From NCBI RefSeq assembly GCF_902686445.1, contig NC_062226.1, positions 9,788,501 through 9,852,500 on the forward strand: a stretch of DNA of 64,000 nt. Direction: 5' to 3'. Position numbers and translations under genes: made by a program. The stretch is from Sciurus carolinensis. Lineage: Eukaryota; Chordata; Mammalia; Rodentia; Sciuridae. Under the pieces are notes generated by a model, which did no database searches, was not told where the DNA came from, and was given only the letters and a program-made list of their open reading frames with translations. Below are positions 1 through 10,500 of this stretch, one piece after another (within the stretch, counting starts at the first letter, position 1; the number at the start of each line of letters is the position of its first letter).

Positions 1-425
1 AAGATATTTATGTTAAGTAAAAATTTTCTATGGAAGTATGTAAATAAAATTATTTCATGTGTTAGAAAATCTATATACAAATGGCAGAATGAATCAAACA
101 ACATTACCCTATGTAAATTTATGATTACACAAATGGTATGCCTTTACGCCATGTACAAACAGAGAAACAACATGTATCCCATTTGTTTACAATAAAAAGA
201 AAAAAAAAAAAAAAAAAGAAAATCTATATACATATATACACAGGAAAAGGAATAGCAAGAAATTTACCAATATCTAAAATGTCTACCTCTCAATATCAGA
301 ATTACGAGTATCTTTTATTTTGTTCTTTGCAACTTTCTAAGCTAAGAGTTATATATACTTTATTCACAATCAGGCAAAAGTGAGAGAGGAGTTGCTTTTG
401 AGTGCATTTATGAAAAGTGAGTTTG

Positions 426-428
<3 letters not shown>

Positions 429-459
<31 letters not shown>

Positions 460-534
460 TGGTGCTGGGGATTGAACCCAGGGCCTTGTGCTTGCAAGGC
501 AAGCACTCTACCGACTGAGCTATCTCCCCAGCCC
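429..534 (-). repeat. ID SINE, near-intact
   Basis: A 30-nt T run (A-tail) is followed by a complete tRNA-like ID body with A-box (tagctcagtcgg) and B-box (ggttcaatcc) on the minus strand. A recent copy. Confidence 0.9.
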
Positions 535-642
535 GGGAATTTTTTTTCATGATAAAACAATAGCATGATGATGAGGATTTAATGTACTAGAAATGTAATT
601 TACTAAAAACTATCAGGTGTTGAAAACGTCATGAATTTTTCC

Positions 643-773
643 TTTTATTAAATATTTTTTAGTTGTAGGTGGCCACAATACCTTTATTTTATTTTTATGT
701 GGTGCTGAGAATCAAAGTCATTGCCTCATATGTGTGAGGCAAGTGCTCTACCACTGAGCCACAACCCCAGCCC
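643..773 (-). repeat. ID SINE with extended tail
   Basis: ID head joined to the ~45-bp tail that reads aaaggtattgtggcc on the minus strand. Near-identical target duplications (catgaatttttcc / catgaattttcc) flank it. Confidence 0.85.
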
Positions 774-1065
774 ATGAATTTTCCATATGTGTTATTAACT
801 CATTAATTTTAGAAACTACCATAGTGCCTATCATTTTTCTTATCATATTTTTCTAGTAAGTACTCTTCCATTTTTTATTTTTATAGCTATTGTTTTTCCA
901 ATTTCTAAATTAAAATTTTTGAAATTATGTGCAGATTTTGAAACATATGTCGTTGGTTTAGTTATATTATCTGAAGGATCAGTATTTTTCTCACATTTTT
1001 TATTCAAAGAAAATTTAATCAAAGGAAATTTTACTAATCAAGGAAATGTAAATGAAAACCTAATG

Positions 1066-1259
1066 AGCTGGTCTCAGTGGCATGTTCCTGTAATCCTAGA
1101 CACTTGGAGTCTGAGGCAGGAAGATCACAAGTTCAAGACCAGCCTCAGCGACTTAGCAAGACCCCATCTAAAAATAAAAAATAAGGATTGCGGATGTAGC
1201 TCAGTGGAAGTGCCCCTGGGTTCAATCCGTGATACAAAAGACAAAACAAAACAAAAAAT
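1066..1259 (+). repeat. B1-dID SINE
   Basis: B1 head (cctgtaatcctag, gaggcaggaagatcac), A-rich linker, ID tail and A/C-rich end. Confidence 0.85.
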
Positions 1260-1531
1260 ACTTTATTACTTTACCTTTTACATTTACATCTGTGGTCACT
1301 CTGGAAGTTGTTTTTATTTTGGTGTAAAATATCGTTAAAAATTTCCATGTTGATCTCAGTAGACTTTAGACCATTTTCTAAATAGACCATCTTTTCCCAA
1401 CCACACTGTAGTGTCACTTTTATCATAAATCTGTGTCAAATATGTTTGAATCTGATTCTGTTCTTTTGGTCTGTCTTCTATGTTAATTTAACATTGACCT
1501 AATTATTGACTAATTATCAATTATCAGCATT

Positions 1532-1742
1532 GTTTTTTTTTTTTGGTACTGGGAATCGTACTCAGGGACATTACCACTGAGCTATGCCCCTTTCCCCAGC
1601 TCTTCTTATTTTTTTATTTTGGTCAAGGTCTTACTAGGTTGCTTAGGGCCTCCCTGAGTTGCAGAGACTGGCCTTGAACTTGCAATCTTCATCCTCGACC
1701 TCCTGAAATGCTGGGATTCCAGGAGTATGCCACCATGCCCAA
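1532..1742 (-). repeat. B1-dID SINE
   Basis: ID tail at the left, B1 head ending gccaccatgcccaac. Confidence 0.85.
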
Positions 1743-2189
1743 CTTCATTATTGTAGCATCCTATTGGGCCTTGATATCTGTGGTCAGTGAAATATCGATG
1801 TTTCTCTATTCTTGGTTTTCTCTTTTGTTGATTTCTGCTCTTGTCTGTATTGTTTCCTTCCTCCAACTTTGAGTTTCATTTGTTTTTTCTTTTTCTTCTA
1901 ATAGATAGATCTTGGGATAGTAGATCTTAAAACTTTTTTTCCTCTAGTATAAAAATAGAAATAAAATTCCCTTTAAACATTACTTGAACTTCATTCCACA
2001 GATTTTGATAATTTGTATTTTTTGTTTTCTTTCAGTTCAAAATGTTCCCTAAATTTCCTGTGACTTTCATGACTTATAACAGTACACTGTACAAGCCATC
2101 CTTTTTGCTCTTGTTGACATACCTTCAAACTCATGTTATGAACCTCAGTATATCCCAGTTTTTTTTAAAAGCTAAAATAGTTTATTTAC

Positions 2190-2377
2190 TTTTTTCATTA
2201 CTGGGGATTGAACTCAGGGCCTCGGTGCTCTACCACTGAGCTACTTCCCTAACTCTTTGATTTTATTCAGACAGAGTTTTGCTATATTGCCCATGTTGGC
2301 CTTAACAGATGTGTAATCCTCTTGCCTCAGACTCCTGAGTAGCTGGGATTACAGTCGTGTGCCACTGTACCCAACCC
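2190..2377 (-). repeat. B1-dID SINE, diverged
   Basis: Complement of ID tail then B1 (ctgggattacagtcgtgtgc). Interrupts the antisense L1. Confidence 0.8.
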
Positions 2378-2429
2378 GAATTATCTTTTGAAAATATGAA
2401 AATGAATAGAAAAAATAGAATTTACATAT

Positions 2430-2558
2430 GAGCCAGGCTTGGTGGTACATGTCTATCTATAGTCACAGCCATTATGGAGGCTGAGGGAGGAGTATTGTCA
2501 GTTTGAGACCAGTCTGGGGCAACATCACAAGACCATCTCCAAAAAAAAAAAAAAAAAT
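2430..2558 (+). repeat. B1 monomer without ID part
   Basis: B1 body ending in a 17-nt A run; no ID tail follows. Confidence 0.75.
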
Positions 2559-2861
2559 TACAAATGACATTGAAATCTGTTTAAGATTTACCAACTTATT
2601 TGTGCTATCCATCCTACAATTTTTAGTGTAGAATTGAGTTGCCATGTGTTACTACTTCCTTCTGCAAAGGTTCCTTTAATATTTCTTATAATGCAGGTAT
2701 TCTAGTAATGAAATCACTTGGCTTTGTTTTGTTTTTGTTTTGCTTTAAAGTTTTTTCCCATTTACTTCATTTTTATTTTTGAAAGTGTTTTTCACTGTAT
2801 ACAAGATTCTGGGCCATTTTTTTCTTTTCAACAGTTTAAAGATTTCGTTTAATTGTATTTT

Positions 2862-2982
2862 AAAATTTTTTAGTTATGGATGGGCACAATACTTTTATTT
2901 TTTTATTCTTTTTTTTTAAATTGAACCCAGTGCCTGACCCATGCTAGGCAAGTGCTCTGCCATGAACCAAAACCCCAGCCCC
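2862..2982 (-). repeat. ID SINE with extended tail, diverged
   Basis: tagttatggatgggcacaat followed by a decayed ID head ending accccagcccc. Confidence 0.7.
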
Positions 2983-3100
2983 CTGATTATCTTTTACTTG
3001 CATAATTTATGATCAGCACTCTGAAAAATTCTCCTTTACTGTGTTATTTTTCATTTGGCTGCATTATCACTGTTTTCAGCAGTGTGATTATGATTTTAAT

Positions 3101-3131
3101 TGTGTGTGTGTGTGTGTGTGTGTATGTGTGT
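3101..3131. repeat. (TG)n microsatellite
   Basis: About 15 TG units with one TA. Confidence 0.9.
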
Positions 3132-3337
3132 TTATCCTTTTTGGATTTGTTTATTATCTTAGATATATGTGTTTATAATTTTCCTCAAACTTGAAATTTT
3201 TTCAGGTACTATTTTCTCAAATACTTTCTGTCCCTGCCTCACTTTTCTGTTTTTGAGACTGTGGCTCAAATTGTTAGACTTTGATGTTATTCCTTAAGTC
3301 AATGAAGCTTTTAAATTTAATTTAATTTTCATTTTAT

Positions 3338-3415
3338 TTTCTGTGGTACTGGGGCTCACACCCAGGGCCTTACACACATTCTGGGTAAATACTACTAAGT
3401 GATACCTATAGTCCT
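3338..3415 (-). repeat. ID SINE, degenerate
   Basis: gtggtactggggctcacacc and partial tRNA-like remainder. Confidence 0.55.
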
Positions 3416-3529
3416 AAAGCGTTTTTCCTGTCCTTCTTTTGGAATGATTCTATTGCTTTTAACTTTAGTTCACTGATATTTTCTTTTTCATTTCACAGTA
3501 TTCAGTGTGTTGTTAATCCCATCCAAAAA

Positions 3530-3599
3530 CATGTTTATTTCAGATATTATGTTTTCATTCAAAAGCATGTTTATTTCAGATATTTTGTTTTCATATCTA
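3530..3599. repeat. 36-bp tandem duplication
   Basis: The block starting catgtttatttcagatatt occurs at 3530 and again at 3566 with few differences, inside the antisense L1. Confidence 0.75.
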
Positions 3600-3684
3600 G
3601 AGGTTCCATTTTTTTTTTTAATACTGTTTCTGTCTCATTATGTATATTTGCTTTAAATAACTGCTTAGTTAAAATACCTGTTTT

Positions 3685-3896
3685 GCCAGGCGTGGTGGCA
3701 CATGCCTGCAATCCCAGCAACTGGGGAGGCTGAGACAGGAGGATCATGAGTTCAAACCCAGCCTCAGCAATAGTGAGGCTCTAAGCAACTCAGTGAGACC
3801 CTGTCTCTAAATAAAATGCAAAATAGAGCTGGAGATGTGACTCAGTGCTTGAGTGCTCCTGAGTTCAATCCCTGGTATCCTCTTCTCCCCCCAAAA
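3685..3896 (+). repeat. B1-dID SINE
   Basis: Full-length copy (gccaggcgtggtggcacatg at the 5' end). Target duplication aaaatacct on both sides. Confidence 0.9.
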
Positions 3897-4089
3897 AATA
3901 CCTACTTTAACAGCCTTGTCTAATAGTTCTCCATGATTTCTAGGTCTGCATCTATTGATTGATTATTTTCTTTATTACTGGTCAGTTTCCTACTTGTTGG
4001 CAGTGTTTAATAACTTTTGATAAAAGTTGAGGTAGTAAATAAAACATTGTGTATGTAAAAAAAAAACTTGACTAGGTGAAGCCTGATTG

Positions 4090-5106
4090 ATCTATTTGCA
4101 TTAATTTTGTTTAACATTTTAATTCTCTATTTCATATTATATAAGAAATTATTCATATTGTTTTGTACACTTGATATTTATTTGTATTTGTTCTCATTTG
4201 ACTTCTTTCTCTTGTTTTTAATTCCTTCTTGAATTTCATGTTTGCATTGGGGATTGATTTTTTTCTTCAAAATATGTTTTCACATGTACTTTGAATGAAT
4301 TTTCTCAGTTTTTATTTTTCCCAAAATATGTTTATTGCCCTGTAATTTGTTAGCTCTATAACTTGAGCTTGATTCCATTGGCATTTTCTAGATTTAATTC
4401 CATTTTCTTCTTGTTTTATTTCTGTTGAGAAATTATCTGTTAGATTTATTATTCATCACATATTTTAAGGAAATATTTCTTTCCTGTATGTTCTTTAAAG
4501 ATTTTCTTACTATCTTTGGTTCTTGAAGTTTTACTGTGGCAAATGCAGTTTTGTTTTCATTTGTTTGGTTTTTTTGTTGTTTTTTTACCAGCTTGAAGTT
4601 TACAGTTTCTAGAATCTATAGGTTGATATCTTTCATCTATTTTAAGATAGATTTTTTTTTTGTCTCCAAATACCATTTCTCTTTCCATTCTTTTTCTCTT
4701 CTACTTTTAGGACTCCAGTTGCATGTCTGTAGACACTTTCACAGTGACACCTATGGCTATTACATTCTTTTCTATATTTTCTGTAATTTTGCTTTTCTAA
4801 TTATTTTAACTTCACTTTTTTTCTTTTCCACTTCACTAGTTTTCTTGTGTCTGATCTGTTAAGCCTTTTACTCAGTTTCAATTTCATATGTGGTCTTTCT
4901 TAGTTCCATAGCTTTCCATTTCATTCTATCTGTATAGATATTAATTTTCTAACGAAGCTCTCTTATTTGTGTGCTACTGTGTCTAATTTTAGATTTTCTT
5001 CTTTTGGGGGGTGTGGTTATGGGGATTGAACCCGGGGGCACTCTGCCACTAAGCACATCCCCAGACCACCCACCTCCCATTTTGTTGTTGTTTTCTTTTT
5101 GGTTTG

Positions 5107-5156
<50 letters not shown>

Positions 5157-5400
5157 AGACAGGTCTGGCTGTAGTTCCTGTTTCTGCCCCTCAAATTGAG
5201 ATTACAGGCATGTGCCACTGTGTCTGTCTATCCTTCCTTTGTATTAGTTCCTTTAAAGGTTTTTCTGTTAACTGCATTGTCTAGATCACCTATGGTTCTG
5301 TTCTACTGCCTGTTTTTCTTTCTTAATTCCGTTTTATTGTCTTGAGTCTTTGCTTGCGTGCTGATTTTTGATTGACTCCTGTGCAGTGATCTTGGCACAT
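4090..5400 (-). mobile_element. Second old L1M fragment, antisense
   Basis: Repeats the same L1 region as 2560-4065 (for example agattttcttactatctttg, ggactccagttgcatgtctg), so a second insertion or a duplication. Split by a SINE at 5005-5228. Confidence 0.55.
5005..5228 (-). repeat. B1-dID SINE with a 44-nt T tract in its linker
   Basis: ID part at 5005-5070, uninterrupted T run at about 5111-5154, then B1 part. The A-rich linker has expanded far beyond the usual length. Confidence 0.8.
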
Positions 5401-5462
5401 GATAATACTATCCTTTACTAAAGGGGTGGTGGTGATAATGGAGAATGGTTTCGAGAAATATG

Positions 5463-5634
5463 TAGAGTGTTGTGACACAGACCTATAATCCCAGCAACTC
5501 AGAGACTGAGGCAGGAGGATCTCAAGTTTAAGGCCAGCCTCAGAAACTTTGTAGGACCCTATCTCAAAATGTAAAAAGGGGGCTCAGAATGGGGCTTAGT
5601 GGTAAAGTACCCCTGGGTTCACTCCACAGTCCTA
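5463..5634 (+). repeat. B1-dID SINE, diverged
   Basis: gacctataatcccagcaact and a decayed ID tail. Confidence 0.8.
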
Positions 5635-6289
5635 AGACTGTTGGATACAGAAGGACAGAAAGAATAGATGTCAAAGATGATTTGGGGTTCTGGCTTGGTG
5701 TGCGGGTAGATAGGTAGATGTAGAGGACAATTAAAGGTCTAGCTAGTAAGGAGCTACAGAACTGAAGGAAGTTTTCCTAGCTTTGAGGAACAGGAAATAG
5801 AGAAATTCAAGTGAGTCCTGGCGTGACGTCTCAGACAAGGACCAAGAGGCTTGAACTATGAAGTGCAATGTGTTCATTTGGCAGGAAAATAATATGTTTC
5901 AAGAAGGGTAGCAGTTGCCAGGTTAATGTGGGGATCTGTAACTCTCTTGTGCATGGCGTCTGTTCCTTAGTACCGTCACATGGTGGATAGTGTTAGTCAT
6001 ACTCTGGAGCAAGTGCTCTTACTTCTGTGCCTCCTTTTAGACAAAGAAAAAGAACAGGTGACAAGAGTTTTTAATCTCTAAGCCCTGATCTAAATGGTCT
6101 TGTTTCATTCTCTTGTGCAGAGGTAATAGGTGGTGAATATGTAACTCTTTAGGGCAGTATTATCACATTTCAGAAAACTCAAGTAGATATATTAAGCATG
6201 ATCAGAAATGCTCATCTATGTGACTTTATTTTATGTAGGTTTGAGAAGAATTAAAAAATTTGTTTAGTCTGATTAAAAGTATGTTCATT

Positions 6290-6380
6290 GAGGGCCTGAG
6301 GTCTGTGACTCAGTGGTGGAGCATTGTTTAGCATGCACAAGGCCCTGGGTTCCATACCCAGCACTGAGAGGGAAAAAAAG
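6290..6380 (+). repeat. ID SINE
   Basis: tRNA-like body with caaggccctgggttccatac and a purine-rich tail. Confidence 0.8.
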
Positions 6381-6708
6381 GTAGATATAGACATGTGTAT
6401 GGATAGATATGTTAAATGAGTTAAAAGTTTGAAACTCTAGTGAATATTTTTCATAAATGGATTCTTGACTTAACTAAAAAAATTCTCCTTTGATTCCATA
6501 GAAATGGGTACATGTTCCTACCTGAAGTTGTGTATAAGTGTTATTGAAAATGGAAAGGGATGCAGTTTTAAGTATTGTATAGTGCCAGAATATACTGAAG
6601 ATATTGTTAAATGTGAGTCCACGTATATCTCAGCCTAGCTAAGAATCGGCATGTTTTGTAGGACCGAGTATAGTTCTGTAACTACTTTTTTGTTATTTTT
6701 AAAAATAC

Positions 6709-6931
6709 CTGAGGCTGGCACAGTGGCACACGATTGTAATCCCAGAGGCTGTGGAGACGGAGGATCCCAGGTTTGAGGCCAGCCTCAGCAAAAGTGAGGC
6801 GCTAAGCAATTCAGTGAGACCTGTCTCTAAATAAAATACAAAATAGAACGGGGGGGGGGGTTGGCTCAGTGGCCAGGTGCCCCTGAGTTTAATCCCTGGC
6901 ACCCCCAAAATTAAAAATAAATAAATAAAAA
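6709..6931 (+). repeat. B1-dID SINE with a G run
   Basis: B1, linker, a 10-nt G run and the ID part; ends in (taaa)n. Confidence 0.8.
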
Positions 6932-7100
6932 GGGCTGATCAGGTAGTTCAGTGGTAGAGTGCCCCTGGGTTGGAATCCCAGTACTGAACAAAACCTAAGG
7001 AGGGGCTGTAGCTTGTTGTGCACTACTGTGATCATGTGTGAGACCGTGGGTGTCATGCACTACTGCAGGGGCGGGCGCGGGGGAGGGGGAGGCCAAAAAA
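6932..7100 (+). repeat. Two degenerate ID pieces
   Basis: 6932-6998 keeps gtagttcagtggtagagtgc; 7002-7100 keeps only a vague ID outline. Confidence 0.5.
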
Positions 7101-7302
7101 AAAAACCCTAAGGAAATGAATGACTCAGCCGAGGGATGCAGAGATGAGCCAACAACAGCAACCACAAATGAGAGAATCTGGAAGATAAGCACGTGGGTGT
7201 CACTGCATACTTCTTTACCCTTCCTGTCTTTTGAAAATTCCCAAATACTCAATGCCATTAAGTGCACATGAAAGTCAAGAGTAATAACGTAATTAAAGAC
7301 CA

Positions 7303-7410
7303 CAGGGGCTGAGGTTGGGCATACCTCAGCAGTCGTGCATTGCCAAGTAAGTCCTGGGTCAATCCCCTGTATTGAAAAAGGAAAACAAAACAAAACAAAA
7401 AAGCAAAAAG
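7303..7410 (+). repeat. Degenerate ID SINE
   Basis: caggggctgaggttgggcat to a (caaaa)n tail, 50 bp before a SCAI exon. Confidence 0.55.
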
Positions 7411-7459
7411 CCAAAAGGGCTGCATGCTACATTAATGCCTGGGTCTGTTTTACTTGCAG

Positions 7460-7561
7460 GTTAAGTTCAGTGAGCTAACAGTCGACATGTTTCGGATGTT
7501 ACAAGCCCTGGAGAGAGAGCCCATGAACTTAGCTTCCCAGATGAATAAGCCAGGAATGCAG
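7460..7561 (+). CDS. SCAI: SCAI coding exon (first in window)
   Basis: Acceptor tttacttgcag ends at 7459 and donor gtgaca starts at 7562. The exon is 34 codons, phase 0 at both ends. It reads from VKFSELTVDMF to MNKPGMQ. It is rich in amphipathic helix-like sequence (MFRMLQALERE). Only 209 bp of intron separate it from the next exon. Confidence 0.96.
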
Positions 7562-10500
7562 GTGACACTCTTGCTGCCTCCCTGTTCTTCCCCTGGTTAC
7601 CTTCCAATGCACGAATGTGAATGCAGAGCTCTCTCTTGAAAAGACAAGGAGAATCACTGTACTGAGCATAAATAAGAGGATGTTTGATAGGGAGGAGAAG
7701 GAATGTAGGCGTTGATCATTCATCTGTCAAATATGCTTTTGTGTGTATTGTTTTTTGTGTGTAAATACAGGAATCAGCTGACAAGCCTACCAGACGAGAA
7801 AATCCCCACAAGTATCTGCTCTACAAACCGACCTTCAGCCAGCTGTACACATTCTTAGCAGCATCTTTTAAGGTATATTTAATATAACACTTTTTCCTGT
7901 GTGGGGGAAGTGTGCCCTAAGGGGAATCTGAGAGTCACTCTTATCTGAATATTTGAGTCAGGAGTTTAGGTAAGATGTGAAAATGAAAAACTTTAGAATA
8001 ATAGTCCTAAACATAGCTATTTTTGGAATGAAAATTGCTTATGACTTGTGAATGTTTCTGACTATGAGTTAATGAGAACATTGAGTAGTTGTCATTCTCC
8101 AGCCTTCAGGTTTTATTGCTAAACTACTTTAGGCTTAGCAGTTAGTGCAGAACTGAAAACCAAGAGTAGGTTGCATAGCATGTCATATATTCAGGCAACT
8201 CTGTGAAACATTTTAATCATCTGAAAAATTATGAGAAATGGTAGTGTGCTTCTAGGTTAATCTAGAGAAAGCTGTAGAGAGGTATAGACCTATGATGAAG
8301 ATCTTTACTTCTCCAGCCCAGGTGCAGTTCACACCTGTAATCCTGGAGACTTGGGAGGCTAAGACAGGAGGATCACAAGTTGGAGGCCAGCCTCAGCAAC
8401 TTAGCAAGACTGTGTCTCAAATTAATAAATAAAAAGGACTGGGTATGTAGCTCAGTGGTAGAGCACCCCTGGGTTCCATCCCAAGTATCAGAAAAAGATC
8501 TTTACTTCTGTACTTCAGGTTTTCAGAGAACATTGTCTAAGTGGTGAAGGTTCTGATGCAGAGAATGTCTTCATAGCTTTTGGCGAGAGTTATACATTAT
8601 AGATTGATAACAAACCTTTGCCTTATAGGTAGTTCTAAGTCAGACCCAGCAAGTGACTTTTCCCTTGGAAAAGATGATATGTTAACGTACATTTTTGTTT
8701 TCCCCACAACATAAAATGCCCAATAAAACTGTGTTGCTTTTCCATGTTTGTTGTTTTGTATATGTGATTTTCTTTAATTTCAGGAGCTGCCTGCCAATAG
8801 TGTGCTTCTGATTTACCTGTCAGCCACTGGCGTTTTCCCCACAGGTCGTTCTGATAGTGAAGGTACAATAAAGGAATGCTCCCTGTTGTGAGCAGGGCTT
8901 GAATTCTCTTTCTTTTCTACAAGACAATGGCCCACAGCCCACAGACCATCTCACACTTTCTAAAGAGGCTTCCAGATTTGAAAATGGTTCTATTTGTTTA
9001 GTTGGCAATCTTGCAGATACCCTAGTCTGTGTTATTTACTGAAATATTATTTTACCTTGAATTCCATAAATCATCAGAAAATTAATTTAAATGCATGCTT
9101 CACTATCAAATTTGCCCAAAAGCATTGTAGATTGTGATGTTTTAAAGTAGAAAGGGGTAGCTGTGCATGGGTGGCACACGCCTGTAATCCCAGCAATTTA
9201 GGAGGCTTGAGACAGGAGGATCACAAGTTTAAGGCCAGCCTCAGCAATTTAGTGAGGTCCTAAGTGACTTAGTGAGACCCTGTCTCAAAATAAAAAGGGC
9301 TGGGAATGTGACTCAGTGGTTAAGAAATCTGGGTTCAATCCCCAACACCAAAAAATAAATCAAAATAAAGTGGAAAAGGGTGATGGAATAATCAAGCCTA
9401 ATCACTGACTTAAACGTGAGTGATTTGTTTTTTCCTGAGCCTTTAGTACTTTACAGGGTCTGTCAGTGGCTACATTACGGCTAACAGTCTTTGTAGAAAT
9501 CAGTGTACTTTTGTAACTGTGAAAGTTCAAGTCCTTGTTATGCTTTCGTTTTCAGTCCTTTATTTTGTTTTTATGGATTTAGTCTGTGGAATATTGGGAT
9601 GCTGTTTCAGAACAAAGACTAAAAACTGTCCAAATATATGATCCAGAAATTGGTCAGAATAGATGATTAGCTGGATGTAAAGAAGTCAATTAAATCTTTG
9701 GGGAAAAACAATTTCTTAACATTTTCCTCCTCATCTGTTTGTTGAAGTTTGCATTCCTTTATGAAGTGCATGTCCCTGCCATCTTCCTTGCATGACCTAC
9801 AGATTCTCTTAAAATGTTAAAAGGAAAACAAAGCAGATCGAATCTCTATGATCTTTTCATTGATATGATGTTTTAAAACCATAAAATACAAAACTTAAGT
9901 TTGGCAGTGATGCAAAATTTTAAACTACTTTAGGTCTTTTGTATAATAAAGTTAGTAATTTTACTTATAAGTAACTTTTCATGTCTTATATCTTGTACTG
10001 TTAAATCATGTGTTCTGGGTTCCTACTTGATGTATTGATTTCTTATTTTACTTTTTCAAAGCACAATAGATAATCATAGAATGTTTATTTGAGAGAAATT
10101 ATCCATGCATCCCATAATTGTTGTTCCATTAGACAAGAATTAGCTAATCTATATGACCAGTGGGAAAACTAGAACTGAAGTGATTGATATAATAGTGATA
10201 ACGGATTTTTCATCCACTGAAATTTGGCAATACATTTCTTAAAAAGGAAGTTTTTATCAGATTCTCAATTCCATTAAAATTTTTCTCTAACTGTTACAAT
10301 TAACTCATTTAAAATTACATTTATTTTAAGAGATTAAGATTTTAGTCTATAGTCAGGCATGGTGGCACACACCTGTAACTGCATTGACTCAGGCTGAGGC
10401 AGGAGGATTCCAAGTTTGAGATCAGCCTTAGCAATTTAATGAGACCCTTTCTCAAAATAAAAAGTAAGAAGGACTGGGAATGTAACTGGTAAGTGTCCCT

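Larger units (their letters stand above)
2560..4065 (-). mobile_element. Old L1M fragment, antisense
   Basis: T-rich stretches such as taatatttcttataatgcag, tatttcagatattatgtttt and ctaatagttctccatgattt resemble the antisense of old mammalian L1 in the expected order. Broken up by SINEs at 2862, 3338 and 3685. Confidence 0.6.
1..7459 (+). other. SCAI: SCAI intron (3' part)
   Basis: No exon is recognised before 7460. The interval holds SINEs and old antisense L1 listed separately. Stretches 1-428, 785-1060, 5635-6288, 6382-6705 and 7100-7300 show no recognisable element. Confidence 0.7.

Noticed and set aside
459..533. tRNA-like sequence with A and B boxes
   Set aside because: It is an ID SINE (long A-tail, many copies in the window), not a functional tRNA gene; the same applies to 19531 and 33457.
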